A stretch of 64,000 nucleotides of DNA from Alligator mississippiensis (lineage: Eukaryota; Chordata; Crocodylia; Alligatoridae). The stretch spans positions 49,225,036-49,289,035 of the forward strand of contig NC_081829.1 in NCBI RefSeq assembly GCF_030867095.1, written 5' to 3'. Of this stretch, positions 49,973-60,984 are shown piece by piece. A program made the position numbers and the translations under genes. Position 1 is the stretch's first letter; each line of letters starts with the position of its first letter. A model generated the notes under the pieces. It was not told the DNA's origin. It saw nothing but the letters and a program-made list of their open reading frames with translations, and did not search any database.

Positions 49973-52417
49973 CTACAAAGAAAAGAAAAAACTAAGTTAC
50001 AAGAGACACTGTAGATGTGTGGTCCAACTAATATAGATTATTTCTGGTCTGTTTTCCTGTTCATCTGTTTCTGGAGGAAAATTGAACCTACCATTCTGTC
50101 CAATAAAATAACATAACTAATGCAATCACTAGAGTTAAGCCAAAAGAAACTTCCTAGTTTACATAGTCCAATATAAAGGGTCACTTTCCTTTAGAATGCT
50201 CTTTATTCCAGGATAGTTTATCATCTTATATAGGAGTATCTGGAATAATATTTCAGAGTGGCTGCTGTAACATGAAACTGTGTGATAGTGAAAGAAATTA
50301 TAAAGAAAAGACTTAAGTAAAAGCTTTGTGGGTTTGCACTGGGAGCTTCTTGGCTTGCTGCCAGAAAGAAACCCCCATATTTTGAGAGACAGAGCAAGTG
50401 AGCACGCATTAGAGATCTTTGCATGACAAATACTTATTCTTGTTTTGTCAGACACTTAGCAAATACCATTTGTAATCGTATACCAAGGTTATCACCTCAG
50501 CAGGCATAAAGATTACTTTCGTAATTTTTTTGGTAAGGGGAAAGATTTATTTCAATATCATAACAGCACATTAAAGCAATTAAGCTTCCCTTAGTCTTTT
50601 AAGTCACTCATGATATTAACTACTAATGGAGCTGGTATTTCTTTAAACAAACATCTTAATTTATCTACACAATCAGTACAATATTCAATTACACATCTTC
50701 AACTTTGACACCGCAGGCTTTAGTGCTATTACTTACAGCTTATTCTTCAAAGGTCATATGACAATAACTTTATAATTTTAAGAAAGTTGGATTCTAAAGT
50801 ACAATCAACAGCTTTCTGAAAAGCCTGCAATATATTAAGTGGCATAGGATGGCAGCAGTGAACAGCACACAGTAAAAATCTTCAAACTTAGTTTTTCATA
50901 CAGGAACTTTTCTAGCTGTGAAGCTGTTCTCCACATATGGAATACAGAAAAAAAGGCATAGATAATTTGCTTAGAGGCAATTAATACTGATAGTTCTGCA
51001 ACAAATCCCATTAGTCATGTATTCCCAGAAGGATTTTTCATCCAAGGTTGCACATTTGGGGGGTTATATTTGAACAACTGTATAAAATAGTCACTCCTGT
51101 TTCAGGACCTGTATCACATTCAACAAAGTCTGTGTTTAGAAAAGGTTAAGGTATAGTTCTACTATGAAAAGTAGCACTGTATTAAGCTATTTCAAACACA
51201 GAGCTTCCTAGCTCATTCATTTTAATTACAGACATGAGACCTCTGAATTTTTTACAGTGGGTGACCAATACCTTGGGCAATATATCACCATTTTAGATGG
51301 CTGCAGCTTCCTAAAATCAATACCAAATACTTCAATCCAATCCAATTTCAGAAACCGCCTTTCATTTTGAGTTTCATTTATTCATTTACTCGAGTCATAG
51401 CTACATCTACAAATAGCTGAAAGTTTTTAAAATAGAGAGAGTATTTTTGTCCACAGTTAACCCAAACAGCTATAAAATCTCTCAGACTTAGAAGTATTCA
51501 TCTATGATCAAAGACCAAGAACAGAATAGTTAAGCCCTAAAAGTTCTCAATAGTATAAATGTGAAAATAAGGAGTTTTAATAGGAATCTTTTCACAGTTT
51601 TGTACATAGCAGGTTGTGAATGACAGCTAACAATTACGCGTGTTAGATTAAAGGTTTTTGTTTGCTTCTTTTGAAATCAGGCAAAATGAAAAATTTACAA
51701 CTTCATCTGAAAGAGTCATCGGGATATAAATACGTAATTACTTGAACAATTTTAATATAATACTAGTAAATCAGTTTCAGTCCATCCTTCAGCTAGAATT
51801 TATCAAAAATGTAGATCAATTTTCACACATCTTAATTTCAGTTACAATTAGCTGTAAATCCATGTGGACTTAAATTGGATATTTAAATTGGATACATTCA
51901 TGTACTATAATCAATCAATTTTAAATCCAATGATTCCTTTTGACATTTTATTTATTAGAACTTTATAAAACAGAAAACTTTAAATTACAGTTATGCTTAT
52001 TGATCAACATTTAATTTATTGTCTCCTGACAGAGTAAGAGGTAAAACGCATAAATTATGTAATGTTTTCACACAAGTGGGGGTTCAATGTGTGAAAATTA
52101 GAGCAAGAAAATTTATGGATAAGGAATGTACTTCCCAACTCCATGCTTGAAATAATGCTGCCAGACTAATGAGTGCACAGCATGAGTACCCTAGCAGCCA
52201 GACAAAATCATTAAAGAATTCCATTAATACTAGGTGATGGAAAAACAGCAGATGTCACACTTTCATCACAAAAAGTCAGTCGTGTCAGATCTCCCCACAC
52301 CCTTAACTAACTTTTAAATGATCCCTGCTATAAGAAAAACCTTGCTTTCTGTTTTTATTGATCCTTTAACAATGTCTTAAAAAACACTGTTGATTCGTAA
52401 AAGATCTGCACTCTTAC
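49973..52417. other. RTKN2 intron 3 (distal part), nothing recognised
   Basis: AT-rich, repeat-poor stretch. ORFs such as 50159..50455 lack homology or splice context. Confidence 0.35.
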
Positions 52418-52509
52418 CATCATCAGCCATACAGTAAAAGGGAACTCGAGTTGTAATATTAAGTTGATGCAGATGGCCCAACTCGTACAAAAACTTGCTT
52501 AACAAAAAC
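52418..52509 (-). other. Unexplained exon-like segment in RTKN2 intron 3
   Basis: A 92-bp segment between a good acceptor (pyrimidine-rich stretch ending ttcattctag) and a good donor (ATG-GTAAGAG). One frame is open throughout (about 30 codons; reads LLSKFLYELGHLHQL, later VPFYCMADD). I do not recognise the peptide and it is not part of RTKN2. If spliced between RTKN2 exons 3 and 4 it would bring an immediate stop. It could be an exon of an unknown transcript, a poison exon, or chance. Confidence 0.35.
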
Positions 52510-53124
52510 CTAGAATGAAGGAGTTTAAAAATGTTTTAGGCGCATGAACTTCTGGTTTCAGAAAGACTCATACATATTTACAGCACTTGGAATTGCATTA
52601 CATTTGGAATCTAATGTTTGCATTTCCTTAGAGTTTCCTTTATTGTGCTCAAACTATCTGAAAAAAATTAAAAAGCATCATTTGGTTGTAGACAAATGAA
52701 GGCAAAACCTTGTGCTATGACAACCCAATGTTATAGAAATGAGAACTACCAATGTCATACGATCCTACAGATTTTACTAGGAATGGATGTGGAAAATGAA
52801 GATGTAACTGTGGCATAAGATGGAAGACCTACGCCTGTTTAATCTAATACGAATAACAGTAGCAGCAAAACTGTGATAACTTGGATTGCTAATCTCTGCT
52901 GAAACCAATAACCAGGCTGTTGAGGTTCCCAGATAAACTAAAATCTGTGCTAATGCAACGTCACCACCATTGTTATCTGTGCTAGCTATGATTCAATTTT
53001 GTGCATCACATCCCCTTTTTTAAGTCCTTCATTTTTTATATTCCTTCATTTATATTTCCCCTTCCCTCCTTTTTCCCCCATTCCTTCCTCTTACAAATGC
53101 TCTTGAAATTTGTCGCAGTCTCCC

Positions 53125-53520
53125 AGGAGTATGTGTTCCTGTGGCCGACTGGTGCCACCTTAGTCAGGGGGGGCACGTGACTAGTCAGTCACTGGGGGGG
53201 ATCCTCCCCGCAGCCAATCTCATCGACAGGGGGGTCTCCCACAGCCGACTGCAAAGCGGCTGTAGTGCTCCCACTCCCCAGCTGGCACTTGTGGTGGGGG
53301 GGCACCAGCGCTCCCGCGTGCCCCCGTGCCCGTCACCTAACCGGCAAACGCGGCCTGTCAGAGGGTGCACTGGTGCTCTCAGGGGGTGCACATGAACCCC
53401 CACGCACCACCACTGTGTGTTCTCCACTTTCAGATCACCCATCCCTTTTCTAGACACTGCTCCCCACCCACCTGTGGCCCCATCCCATCCACCCAGCTAA
53501 GAGCACCCTGCCTGTGGGGG
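53125..53520. repeat. Unclassified GC-rich repeat R, copy 1
   Basis: Shares an ordered set of phrases with 60985..61350: cagtca, then gggggg(a/c)(t/g)cc, ccccagctggcact, gggggcac, cctgtcag(a/g)gggtgca, ctctcagggggtgcac and a ccccacgcaccac-like end. No coding capacity. The edges are approximate. Confidence 0.65.
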
Positions 53521-53744
53521 GCCACTTAGGGAGTTTTGGTGCACTGTTGCAGGGTGTGTGAGGAGAGACGAGAGGGTGTTGTCCCAGTGCGGTGGGGGTA
53601 GGGGGGTGGCTCACCTGGCACACAATAGCACACTAAAATTCTCTAGCTTGCCCTCCAGCCCAAATAATTGCCCAAACGCTGACCAAGACGTATGGGGCTA
53701 GAGTGGGCATTATCAACCAATTACATCTTCTGGATCCTATACAA

Positions 53745-53997
53745 CAGTGGGACCAAAACATTTTGACAAGCATGCCACAAATTCACCCCTCCTCTCCCTG
53801 CAGAGCCAGTTTGATCCCACTCTCTTACATCATCTGCTCCTCTGCTTTCTGCATCCTACCCAACCAGCTCTTTTCCTTTCTGCTCCCCACCCTATCTTCC
53901 CTGCCTGATCAGCTGCTCTGCTTTCTGCTCCACACGCTGTGCTCCCTGCCCAATTGCTGCTCTGCTTTCTGCTTATGGCACAAGTTGGCCACCTCTG
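53745..53997. mobile_element. hAT-like MITE with CT-rich tandem interior
   Basis: Ends CAGTGGGACCAAAAC and, inverted, CAGAGGTGGCCAACTT. Flanks ctatacaa and ctgtagaa agree at six of eight. The interior repeats ctgctctgctttctgct three times. Confidence 0.6.
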
Positions 53998-54443
53998 CTG
54001 TAGAAGATGGGTCATAAGGGGTCAAGAGCAAGAGTAAAACATAAATATATAAGTAACATAAATCCTATGAAGTTTCAAAGTAACTTAGGCACTTTAAAAA
54101 GTATTCCAAATATTTAAAAATTTTGCCTTTTAACATGTAGAGTATTTAGTAAGATATATATGAAATTATTTCCTAATAGGAAAGACCTTCAAAACAATAT
54201 CAAGATAGTGGGTAGAACTGTCAAATGTAGCTAAAATGACACTGGAGCACACTGCTATTGAAAGTCAATCAGATTTATGTCTCTAAGTTACCTAGGTACT
54301 TTCAGACACCTGGCCCAATTTGGTAAGGTCAGAGATGCTATACTGATATGATACATGCTGTAAAGCCAGAGAGGTTTTAAGACAATTTATTCGGCTTTTT
54401 CTTTATTTTCATAATATGATATAAAGATTATACCATTGTGTAC

Positions 54444-54502
54444 CTGATATGGCAACTCTTCCTTTGCACACTGCATGCTATTTATGGTGAACAACTGAAT
54501 TC
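54444..54502 (-). pseudogene. RTKN2: RTKN2 exon 3 with in-frame TAG
   Basis: A 59-bp exon between an acceptor ending tttgagcag and the donor CAG-GTACAC. In the frame required by both neighbours its end reads CKGRVAIS, followed by D made with exon 4, matching the RTKN2 segment before the DIRIPLMWKD motif. Upstream in the same frame lies AAA-TAG-CAT (TAG at 54478..54480), where the family has a Glu codon, so translation would stop in the HR1-like region. The first half of the exon is much less conserved than the second. Another frame of this exon is open but would not join exon 4 in phase. Confidence 0.78.
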
Positions 54503-56293
54503 CTGCTCAAAAAGAAAAACAACACAGAAATGTTAGGGAAAATGTGTCTTTATTTCTAAAAAACAACCCTTTGAAAATCAGTAGTTTTTTTTCAAAAATA
54601 GGTTTAATATATGTTCAATTCAAATGCCTTCCTTTAAAGATAACTTTGGCTACCATTGGATTTAGAGGTCTTCAGATAAAGTAGTTAGATTCTACATATT
54701 CTTGAAGGAAGATCCATTAACTTAGATAAGTTTTCAAGGTAATATTTTTGAAAATATAGATTCTCTCTCTGCTGCATTTAACAACTCCAGAAAAATCAAG
54801 CATACACACAGGGGGAGCCACTACAATTAACTTTCGCACTTCTGTTATTAGACATAAGGGATGACTATTGCTTCTTCAACTAACAGAAGTCATTATGTTA
54901 AATTTTCAATATTTCAATTTATTTATGTCAACTGAGATCTTGTGAGAATTCCAGACCAATAAAGTGAAAGAAAATTAAATGAATACAACCTCTAGAAAGA
55001 ACAAACAGTAGCATGTTCCATATCCACATGCAATTTCTCCTATCACTTGTCCAAATTAAAATTGAATTAGAATTTCTAGCTAAGTGCAAAAGTACTAATT
55101 TTAAAAATTAGCATTTATGATGATGGTAGATCTAAGCGTAAATAAAATTGTCTCCTTAACTAGCTTACCCCCCAATAAAAAACAACAACATTTCTATATG
55201 TGGAGTGTTAACAGAAGTTTGATGCTATAGATACAATTCATTAGAGCTAAGCACATATTTGTAGAGTTTCTGCACCAAGCTGATATAGAATACTTCATTA
55301 AAACAATAATCTGAGAGAAATAGTAACTCTGTACCACTCTTCTCAATACTGCATACAAGTTCTATTCCACTCTGCAGAGAAACATTATGCAAATAAGCTT
55401 TTTATGCTTTAGCTCCCTCAGGAGTTAAAATTGGGGGATAGTTTCAACAAAGCTGATTTTTCTTCACGTTAATGGAGTTGTATACTTTGATTACATGGAT
55501 GTAGTTGAGTACATTGGCCAGCAGAGGGTACCAATTAACCACTGTGTTTCTACTATTAAAGTAAATTTAGAGGAAAAGACTGAAAGCAAAAAAATAAGGG
55601 CATCCTTAGTTGTGAGGAATATTCTTACAAGGTTTTCCATGCGTTGTTCATCCAGATACACGCTGACAACTCTGGACATATTCACTGTAATCAACAAAAC
55701 ATTCCCATGGGGGCTACGTGCTAAATGCTAATACATAAATCCATAATACCATCCAGTTGAAAACCAAATTATCTGAATTTTCATTTCTGACAGAATAAAA
55801 GATAGTTTCAAATGAAATTATAAAGTGAAGATTTGGACTGGAACATTAATGCAGTGATAAAGTTTTGGGATTTTATTTGGATCTAATTATCTGAGGATAA
55901 ATTGTAATGTAACAGTACCAATTTACCTTTTTGAAAAAAAAAAAAAAAAAACCCCCAAAAATAAAACCCCAAACATACAATCTGTCAGGGTATGCACAGC
56001 TATACCTCAGAATACTGTTATTCTGTTGTTATTCGTTACTACTGTTACATTTGTCCAATCCTATAACGGTTAAGCAGACCTAACCATAATGACATTAAAC
56101 GTGAACAAAATAGATTTATAATTACAGTGGTTTAGTTCTGCTGATACCAATACAGAAGCCGACAGACATAAGTTATATTCTAAAAAAAGAGATACATGCT
56201 CCTGAGCAGCAAGAATCCCCACCACAGACCTTTTTGAATGGATGAATACCAAGAGTCTCAGTTTGCAATAGAAAACTCCCGACTTCTGCTAAC
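54503..56293. other. RTKN2 intron 2, nothing recognised
   Basis: AT-rich with an A-run near 55935..55951. ORF frames at 55491..55731 have no recognised homology. Confidence 0.35.
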
Positions 56294-56490
56294 CATCCTT
56301 CATTTGCACATGTGATTGGCTCTTTTTGTTTCTGGAGCTCTGTCCTGTAGACAAGTATACGATCATTGCAAACCATCAGGTTTTTAACTACTTGCAAAAT
56401 TTGATTTTTTTGAGTGCTCACTGTAAGCAGCTTACAAATTCCTTCTCGCATGTGGATTTCAAAGTTGATCTTTTCTTGAATGCTGCATTC
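56294..56490 (-). CDS. RTKN2: RTKN2 exon 2 (HR1/REM-like region)
   Basis: After an acceptor ending cacctag, the frame reads ECSIQEKINFEIHMREG, then KNLMVCN and ELQK, clearly the start of the rhotekin HR1/REM-like region that binds Rho. Translation stays open across about 65 codons. The donor used here is G-GTTAGC at 56293, a weak site chosen because it leaves two bases of a codon, which the next exon needs. The C-terminal quarter of the exon diverges from the family (about two extra codons before the donor) and a family Trp in the GIWKLL stretch is Cys here. Identity is firm; the exact 3' edge is less certain, since a GT at 56309 is an alternative. Confidence 0.85.
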
Positions 56491-56794
56491 CTAGGTGTCA
56501 AGATACATACAATATTGTTTTTAAAAAAAAAAAAGGTACCAAACATAAAACTGATTAACAGCACAGAAATCTTATTAAGTATTTTTAGCAGGCACTGTTT
56601 ACCACATCATAGGAAGTGTTTGGTACCCCAAGTCCTGTGTTGAGTTGTTTGGTCTACTGAAATATTTAAAATTAGTATCTTTCATATACAATGCAGAATA
56701 TAAAAAAGTACAAAGATGTAGAGAATCAGATGCTGAGCCAAAATAAGCTATTGACAGTGACTTACTGAATCACCGGAAGGGCATGAAACATGTA

Positions 56795-57090
56795 TGTGCT
56801 CAGTCACCACTTTTAGAAAATGATAGGGGTGAGATTTTAGGGGCCGATACCAATCCAATTTCCGATACACAGTCCTGCAGCTTGAAGAGCTACGTCCAGC
56901 TGGTCTGTTGTGGTAGAAGGGAAGTGGGGGTGGAGGGGGCAGATCAACGCCCCTGTGGTGAGGGAAGAGTGGGGCTGGCGCTGGGCCAGGCACTGCCCAA
57001 CTGGGGGGTGGGGCACCGGATAGAGCTATGGCTTGTTTGCAGGGTGGAGGGAGCTTCTGTGACTCTACGGAAACATCGCACACGCAAAAG
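56795..57090. repeat. Probable interspersed repeat in RTKN2 intron 1
   Basis: A GC-rich island (56880..57060) in AT-rich intron, preceded by gataccaatccaatttccgata, a phrase that looks like a transposon end. Family not identified. Confidence 0.3.
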
Positions 57091-57765
57091 GGTGAAAAAG
57101 ATTTGAAAACAAACACATTTCAGTTTTCCTTCTTTGGTCATCTTACAAAAAGAGGTATAAAAATCAGTTAACTCAACTTTTGCTCTATATTCTTATACAA
57201 TCAATTAACACCTGAAAATGAAAAATGTTTTAAAAAGTGCCATCTTTTTTATTTGTAATTGGATGCAAATTTAATGCTAGTTAAAGTGAACTGAAAGCCA
57301 AAGGTCAACTAGCAATTATAGTTTAAAGATCAACCATTAAAGGTAACAGAAGATTTTTCATCCAAAAGGATGAAATAAAATGTTCCTTTACCTATGTTCA
57401 CTGAAATGCAACAGCCAATAATGTTGCCTTGGCAGTCCAGAAATATAGGGCATACTTTCTTATATGTATAGATCAGAAAATTAAAATATTAATTAATGTA
57501 AGTATGGAGAATGTCAATTCATATAAATATGGAGAATGATTATTAAGAGAAGGTAACTCTCACTAGGGTGTAGGCTAAGACACGGCCAGAGGGACCTGCT
57601 ATTGCAATACCAATATTACCAAGGGCTACTAGGGCCAGCAGTTAGCAGCTGACAGCAGTGAACATAACCAAGCTGCTTCTTTCTTTATTACCACCGCTAC
57701 AGACCCTTGTTTTTCCCTTCCCTTTGGGTTATTAGTTGCATAACTTTACATTGCCAGAGAGCAGG

Positions 57766-58574
57766 TGACTCAGCTGTAAATCAGGTTTGAGTGGTGTGGC
57801 TTGACTATAGCCAAATGTGGGGCCATGAGTACTTCTGGATTTCGAAACAGAGACAAATCTGTTGCAGAAACATTGCCTGGCTGAAAGGTTACATGAAACA
57901 TCTTGGAGGTAAGGGCAGGAGCTTAGGGGGATGGTTTGGAGGCTCCTGGTCCTGGGCATGACCTAAAACTGCACACTGCCAGGAGTGGGTGGCCTGGTGG
58001 GGCTCCCAGTGGTGTGGGAGTCCCCAGGAAATACCAGGTCAGTTATCACCCTAGTGAAAGGTGGGTTGGGGTGCCTTAACCTCTAGCCCCCACAACACTG
58101 GGTACAAGGGGACTTGTACTATGGCCACCTGAGCCCAAAGAGGGTGTAAGACCCAGGTGGGGCCAGGCCTGGCTACAGCTACCTGAGGCCCCACTGGGGA
58201 AGGAAGCCCCATGGCCCCAGTGAGAGGGGGTGGAAATGTGGAGTCCCAGTGAGGGGAAAACCAGAGGGCTGGGAGCCCAATGTGAGTGTGTACAGAGTTG
58301 CCATGGGAGGAGCCAGGGCAAGCTTGGCCCCGGTTAGGTAATCGGCTGGCCACTACCCTGGTGACGGCCATGGGAGAGGCCCAAAAAATGGTACGTCTGC
58401 CACCCAAGGCGTGTGCTAGGTAAAACCTATGGCTGAAGGGGCCCGCTCCGAAAGGGAGCAAGGCAGTACAAATTGTTGATGCGTGAAGGAGACCTTATGG
58501 GGGGGGGGGGGGGGGCCCTGAGAGGCCCTAGTAAGAAGAGTGCGGTATGAATGTGTGCGTGTCTGAGACCTGAC
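57766..58574 (-). mobile_element. Possible solo LTR
   Basis: Bounded by TG...CA on the minus strand (TGTCAGGTCT to GCTGAGTCA) with near-identical flanks gcagg and gcaag. GC-rich with a long G run at about 58500..58515. No TATA box was identified, so this is tentative. Confidence 0.35.
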
Positions 58575-58669
58575 AGCAAGGGCAATTTCATTTGCCTGCC
58601 ACTAGCAAGAATTCAGTGAAGACAGATGAGGACAGGCTGTCCCAGTCTCTGTTTGTTTGTTCTTTGCAC

Positions 58670-58968
58670 CAGTGCTGCTCAAACTTTCTGTCTCACAGGC
58701 CAGATGGCAGTCCCCAATCTGTCTACTGGCCAGATCCTGCCCAAGGATCCACTCCAAATATGGAGTACAGCTGACCCCAATCTGGCTGTACAAGGGTAGA
58801 AAGGGTGCATGGCCTGGCCCCAAACCAGCTGCCTGAGGCTTGGGAATTTGGCAGAAGGGGAAGGGGGGCAGTATTGATTGCCACTGCTCTCTCACCACTG
58901 GATTTCCAGAGCCAAGGGGAGCTCCACAGGACAAAATTTCTGTGGGCCAGATGTTGAGAACCCCCCTG
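58670..58968. mobile_element. hAT-like MITE
   Basis: Ends CAGTGCTGCTCAAACTTTC and, inverted, CAGGGGGGTTCTCAACATC. Flanks ctttgcac and ctctacat agree at five of eight. Another weak element-like end (cagtggctccccttc) starts just after, at 58978. Confidence 0.6.
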
Positions 58969-59560
58969 CTCTACATCAGTGGCTCCCCTTCTATTTTAGA
59001 CTCGAGGCACCCTCAGATAATATCAGCTCTTAATTTTCACTTGATTTTTTGACAATAGAAAAATAGAGCAACTCTTGTTGCAATGAACTCTGAGAGGCCC
59101 CAGTTTATCTTGCGAATCACATCTGCACACTTAACCCTGTTAAGAGGGCTAACCCCACGACACCCTTCAGCGGATCTCAAGTGCCCCAGGCTCTACACCC
59201 TTCTCTTTTCTGCAACTCCCGTTTCCTCGCACAGCTCATGATCGCCGCTTTTAAGTGCTTATCCTGGCACAGGAGGCAGAAACAGGGAAATCCCAGCGCC
59301 TGGTCCCACCCCTACACACGCAGGTAGGAGGGTGCTGGCTGGGTACCCAGCTCTCATAGAAAACACCTTGCCCCTGGCCCTGCCCTGTCGTCGCCAGCGT
59401 TCCGGCCGCAGGAACGAGGGAGGCAGCGGGCAGCTTGGCTCGGGCGAGGCGGGTCCCGGCACAGACCAACTGCAAACCGCCTCCAGCCACAGCAACAACA
59501 GGAGCGGAGCGCTCCCCCCGCCAGAGGCCCAGCCTGCCCTGCCCCGCCCCCGACGCCTTC

Positions 59561-59624
59561 GGTTGCCGGGCAACCACCAGTCCCTTCCCAGCCGTGTTTA
59601 AATCCTGCCGCGTGACGCCATTGG
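59561..59624 (-). promoter_or_regulatory. CCAAT, CRE half-site, CHR-like and X-box cluster
   Basis: Read on the minus strand: CCAAT (59620..59624), a GTCAC CRE half-site, TTTAAA (59597..59602) that fits a cell-cycle CHR element, then a perfect palindromic RFX/X-box, GGTTGCCCGGCAACC (59561..59575). The arrangement resembles promoters of cell-cycle or ciliary genes. It lies about 120-170 bp downstream of the first exon donor, so it is either an alternative promoter or evidence that the real transcription start is different. Function is inferred from motifs only. Confidence 0.5.
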
Positions 59625-59742
59625 CTGCGCGCGCGGGGCGGTGGGAGGGTCCCCTTCCCCCGCCTTGGCCGTGCCCTGCCTGTGCCGGGCTGGGGCCCCA
59701 GGCCCGATCCACCCGCCGCGGGATGGGCAGCGCGTTCCTTAC

Positions 59743-59790
59743 CGGCTCCTCCAGCTCTGGGCAGGCCCAGGCCACGCGGCCCCGCCGCAT
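59743..59790 (-). CDS. RTKN2: RTKN2 probable first coding exon
   Basis: Inside the CpG island an ATG at 59788..59790 opens 16 codons (starting MRRGRVAW, ending ELEEP) that run straight into a strong splice donor, gtaagg, at 59742. It ends at phase 0 and the next recognised exon starts at phase 0, so the two join cleanly. The open frame extends upstream but without an in-frame ATG as far as I followed it. The N-terminus does not resemble mammalian RTKN2, which is also poorly conserved there. The call rests on position, phase and the donor, not on homology, so a different first exon is possible. Confidence 0.5.
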
Positions 59791-60149
59791 CGCGCCCACC
59801 GCAGTCTTCGAAACTGCCGCCGCCCCCGGCGCACCTCTGCCAAACTGCACTTCAGCCCCGCCCCGGCCCTGCTGTAGGCAGGCGCTGGCAGCGCAGGCCC
59901 CGCTGGCAGCGCAGGCCCCGCCCCGCGCGGAGCGCTCAGCCTGAGACTCGCCCGACTCTTGCTGATCAAAGCCCCGGCTCCGCGCAGCGGCGCCCCTTGA
60001 TGCAAAGCCGCAAGGCCTGGGGGCTCCAAGCGCCGAGGGGAAAGCGGCTGTTTCCTTTCCAGATCCCGCGGGCGGGTCGCACCCGGGAGCCTGGCGGTGG
60101 GAATGAATACCTTGAGGAAGCGACGGTGCAGCATCGCGGAGCGGGTGGT

Positions 60150-60560
60150 GCTTTGCGACATCGGATCGGAGACAGGAAGGCTGGACGGGACCGGAGGGGT
60201 CATCGCCCCACTCGAGGCTCTGTCGAGTCTGGTCTTAAGAACCTCCAAGGAGGGAGACTCCACCGCGTCTCGGACCCTGTGTAACCTGTTGCAGGGCCTC
60301 ACAACTCTGGTGACGAACCTAAACCTCCCTTGCTGCAACTTGAGACCATTGCTCCTAGTTCTGTCATCTGCCACCACAGAGCAGTCCAGCTCCATCCTCT
60401 TTGGAACCACCCTGCAGGGAGTTGAAGGCTGCTATTAAGTCACCTCTGTCTCTCCTTCTCCAGATTAAATAAACCCAAATCCCTCGGCCTGTCTTCACCA
60501 GTCATGTCCCCCAGCCCCTGAACCATTTTCGTTGCCCTCAGCTGGACTACAATTTGTCCA
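60150..60560 (-). mobile_element. CR1 3' fragment upstream of RTKN2
   Basis: Antisense CR1 phrases in order: cttaagaacctccaaggagg, cctaaacctcccttgctgcaac, cattgctcctagttctgtc, tctccttctccagatta. On the minus strand it encodes a degraded ORF2 C-terminus followed by the 3' UTR. Confidence 0.85.
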
Positions 60561-60574
60561 CATCCTTTCTGCAG

Positions 60575-60984
60575 TGGAGGGCCCAGATCAAACCATCAGA
60601 CCTGGTCAAAGCTATTACAACTGATAGGAACCAACTCAAACTTGTCCAAACCAGTTCAAACCAGGTGGAACTGGTCAGTACTGTTCAAAACAGTAGGAAC
60701 TGGTTTAAACTGGCCAGAACAGGTCAGAACCGGATCAAACCACGCAAAACCAGTTCAAAGCACTTGGGACCTGTTCAGGCCCGTCAGAATCGATCGGAGC
60801 AGGTTCAAACCAGTCAGAACCAGTTGGAATCTGTCAAAACCAGTCAGAACGGGTACAAGCCAACCGGAACCAGTTGGAACAGGTTCAAGTTAGTCAAAAC
60901 TGGTCAGAAGTGGTCAAAACCATTTGGAACTGGTTGAAACCAGGCAGAACCTTTCAAAACAGGTTCAAACCAGTTGGAACAAGT
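60575..60984. repeat. Short-period minisatellite, left block
   Basis: A diverged array of a unit of about 10-11 bp, variants of caGTTCAAAC, caGTCAGAAC and tGGTTGAAAC. The octamers AACCAGTT and AACTGGTT recur many times. The array resumes at 61350 after an insertion. Confidence 0.9.

Larger units (their letters stand above)
9234..59790 (-). pseudogene. RTKN2: RTKN2 (rhotekin-2) locus, apparently disabled
   Basis: Rhotekin-2 is a Rho-GTPase-binding scaffold with an N-terminal HR1/REM-like region, an anillin-type middle and a PH domain. The exons found here run in the correct order on the minus strand and match known RTKN2 through most of its length. The last exon ends in the family's proline-rich tail (KPVPAPRKKP, then LDPRSW). 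Splice phases agree at the junctions 1/2, 2/3, 3/4, 4/5, 10/11 and 11/12. Four kinds of lesion break the reading frame: TAG in exon 3 (54478..54480), frameshifts in exon 5 (first resulting stop at 48838..48840), donor GT changed to AT after exon 10 (15897..15898), and TAA in exon 11 (11977..11979). Exons covering the stretch between exon 6 and the C-terminal half of the PH domain were not found by eye. Gene identity is firm. Pseudogene status is inferred from the lesions and assumes the assembly is correct. Confidence 0.85.
59330..60100. promoter_or_regulatory. CpG island at the RTKN2 5' end
   Basis: A dense GC- and CpG-rich block in otherwise AT-rich DNA, holding the probable first coding exon. 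On its upstream side are GC boxes (ggccccgcccc near 59915..59930) within an 18-bp tandem duplication (ctggcagcgcaggccccg, about 59886..59926). No TATA box is evident. A CR1 fragment begins only about 60 bp beyond it. Confidence 0.75.

Noticed and set aside
59251..59850. Minus-strand ORF of 199 codons through the CpG island
   Set aside because: It starts at GTG and most of it is GC-rich frame beyond the donor at 59742; only the 16 codons from the internal ATG are kept.
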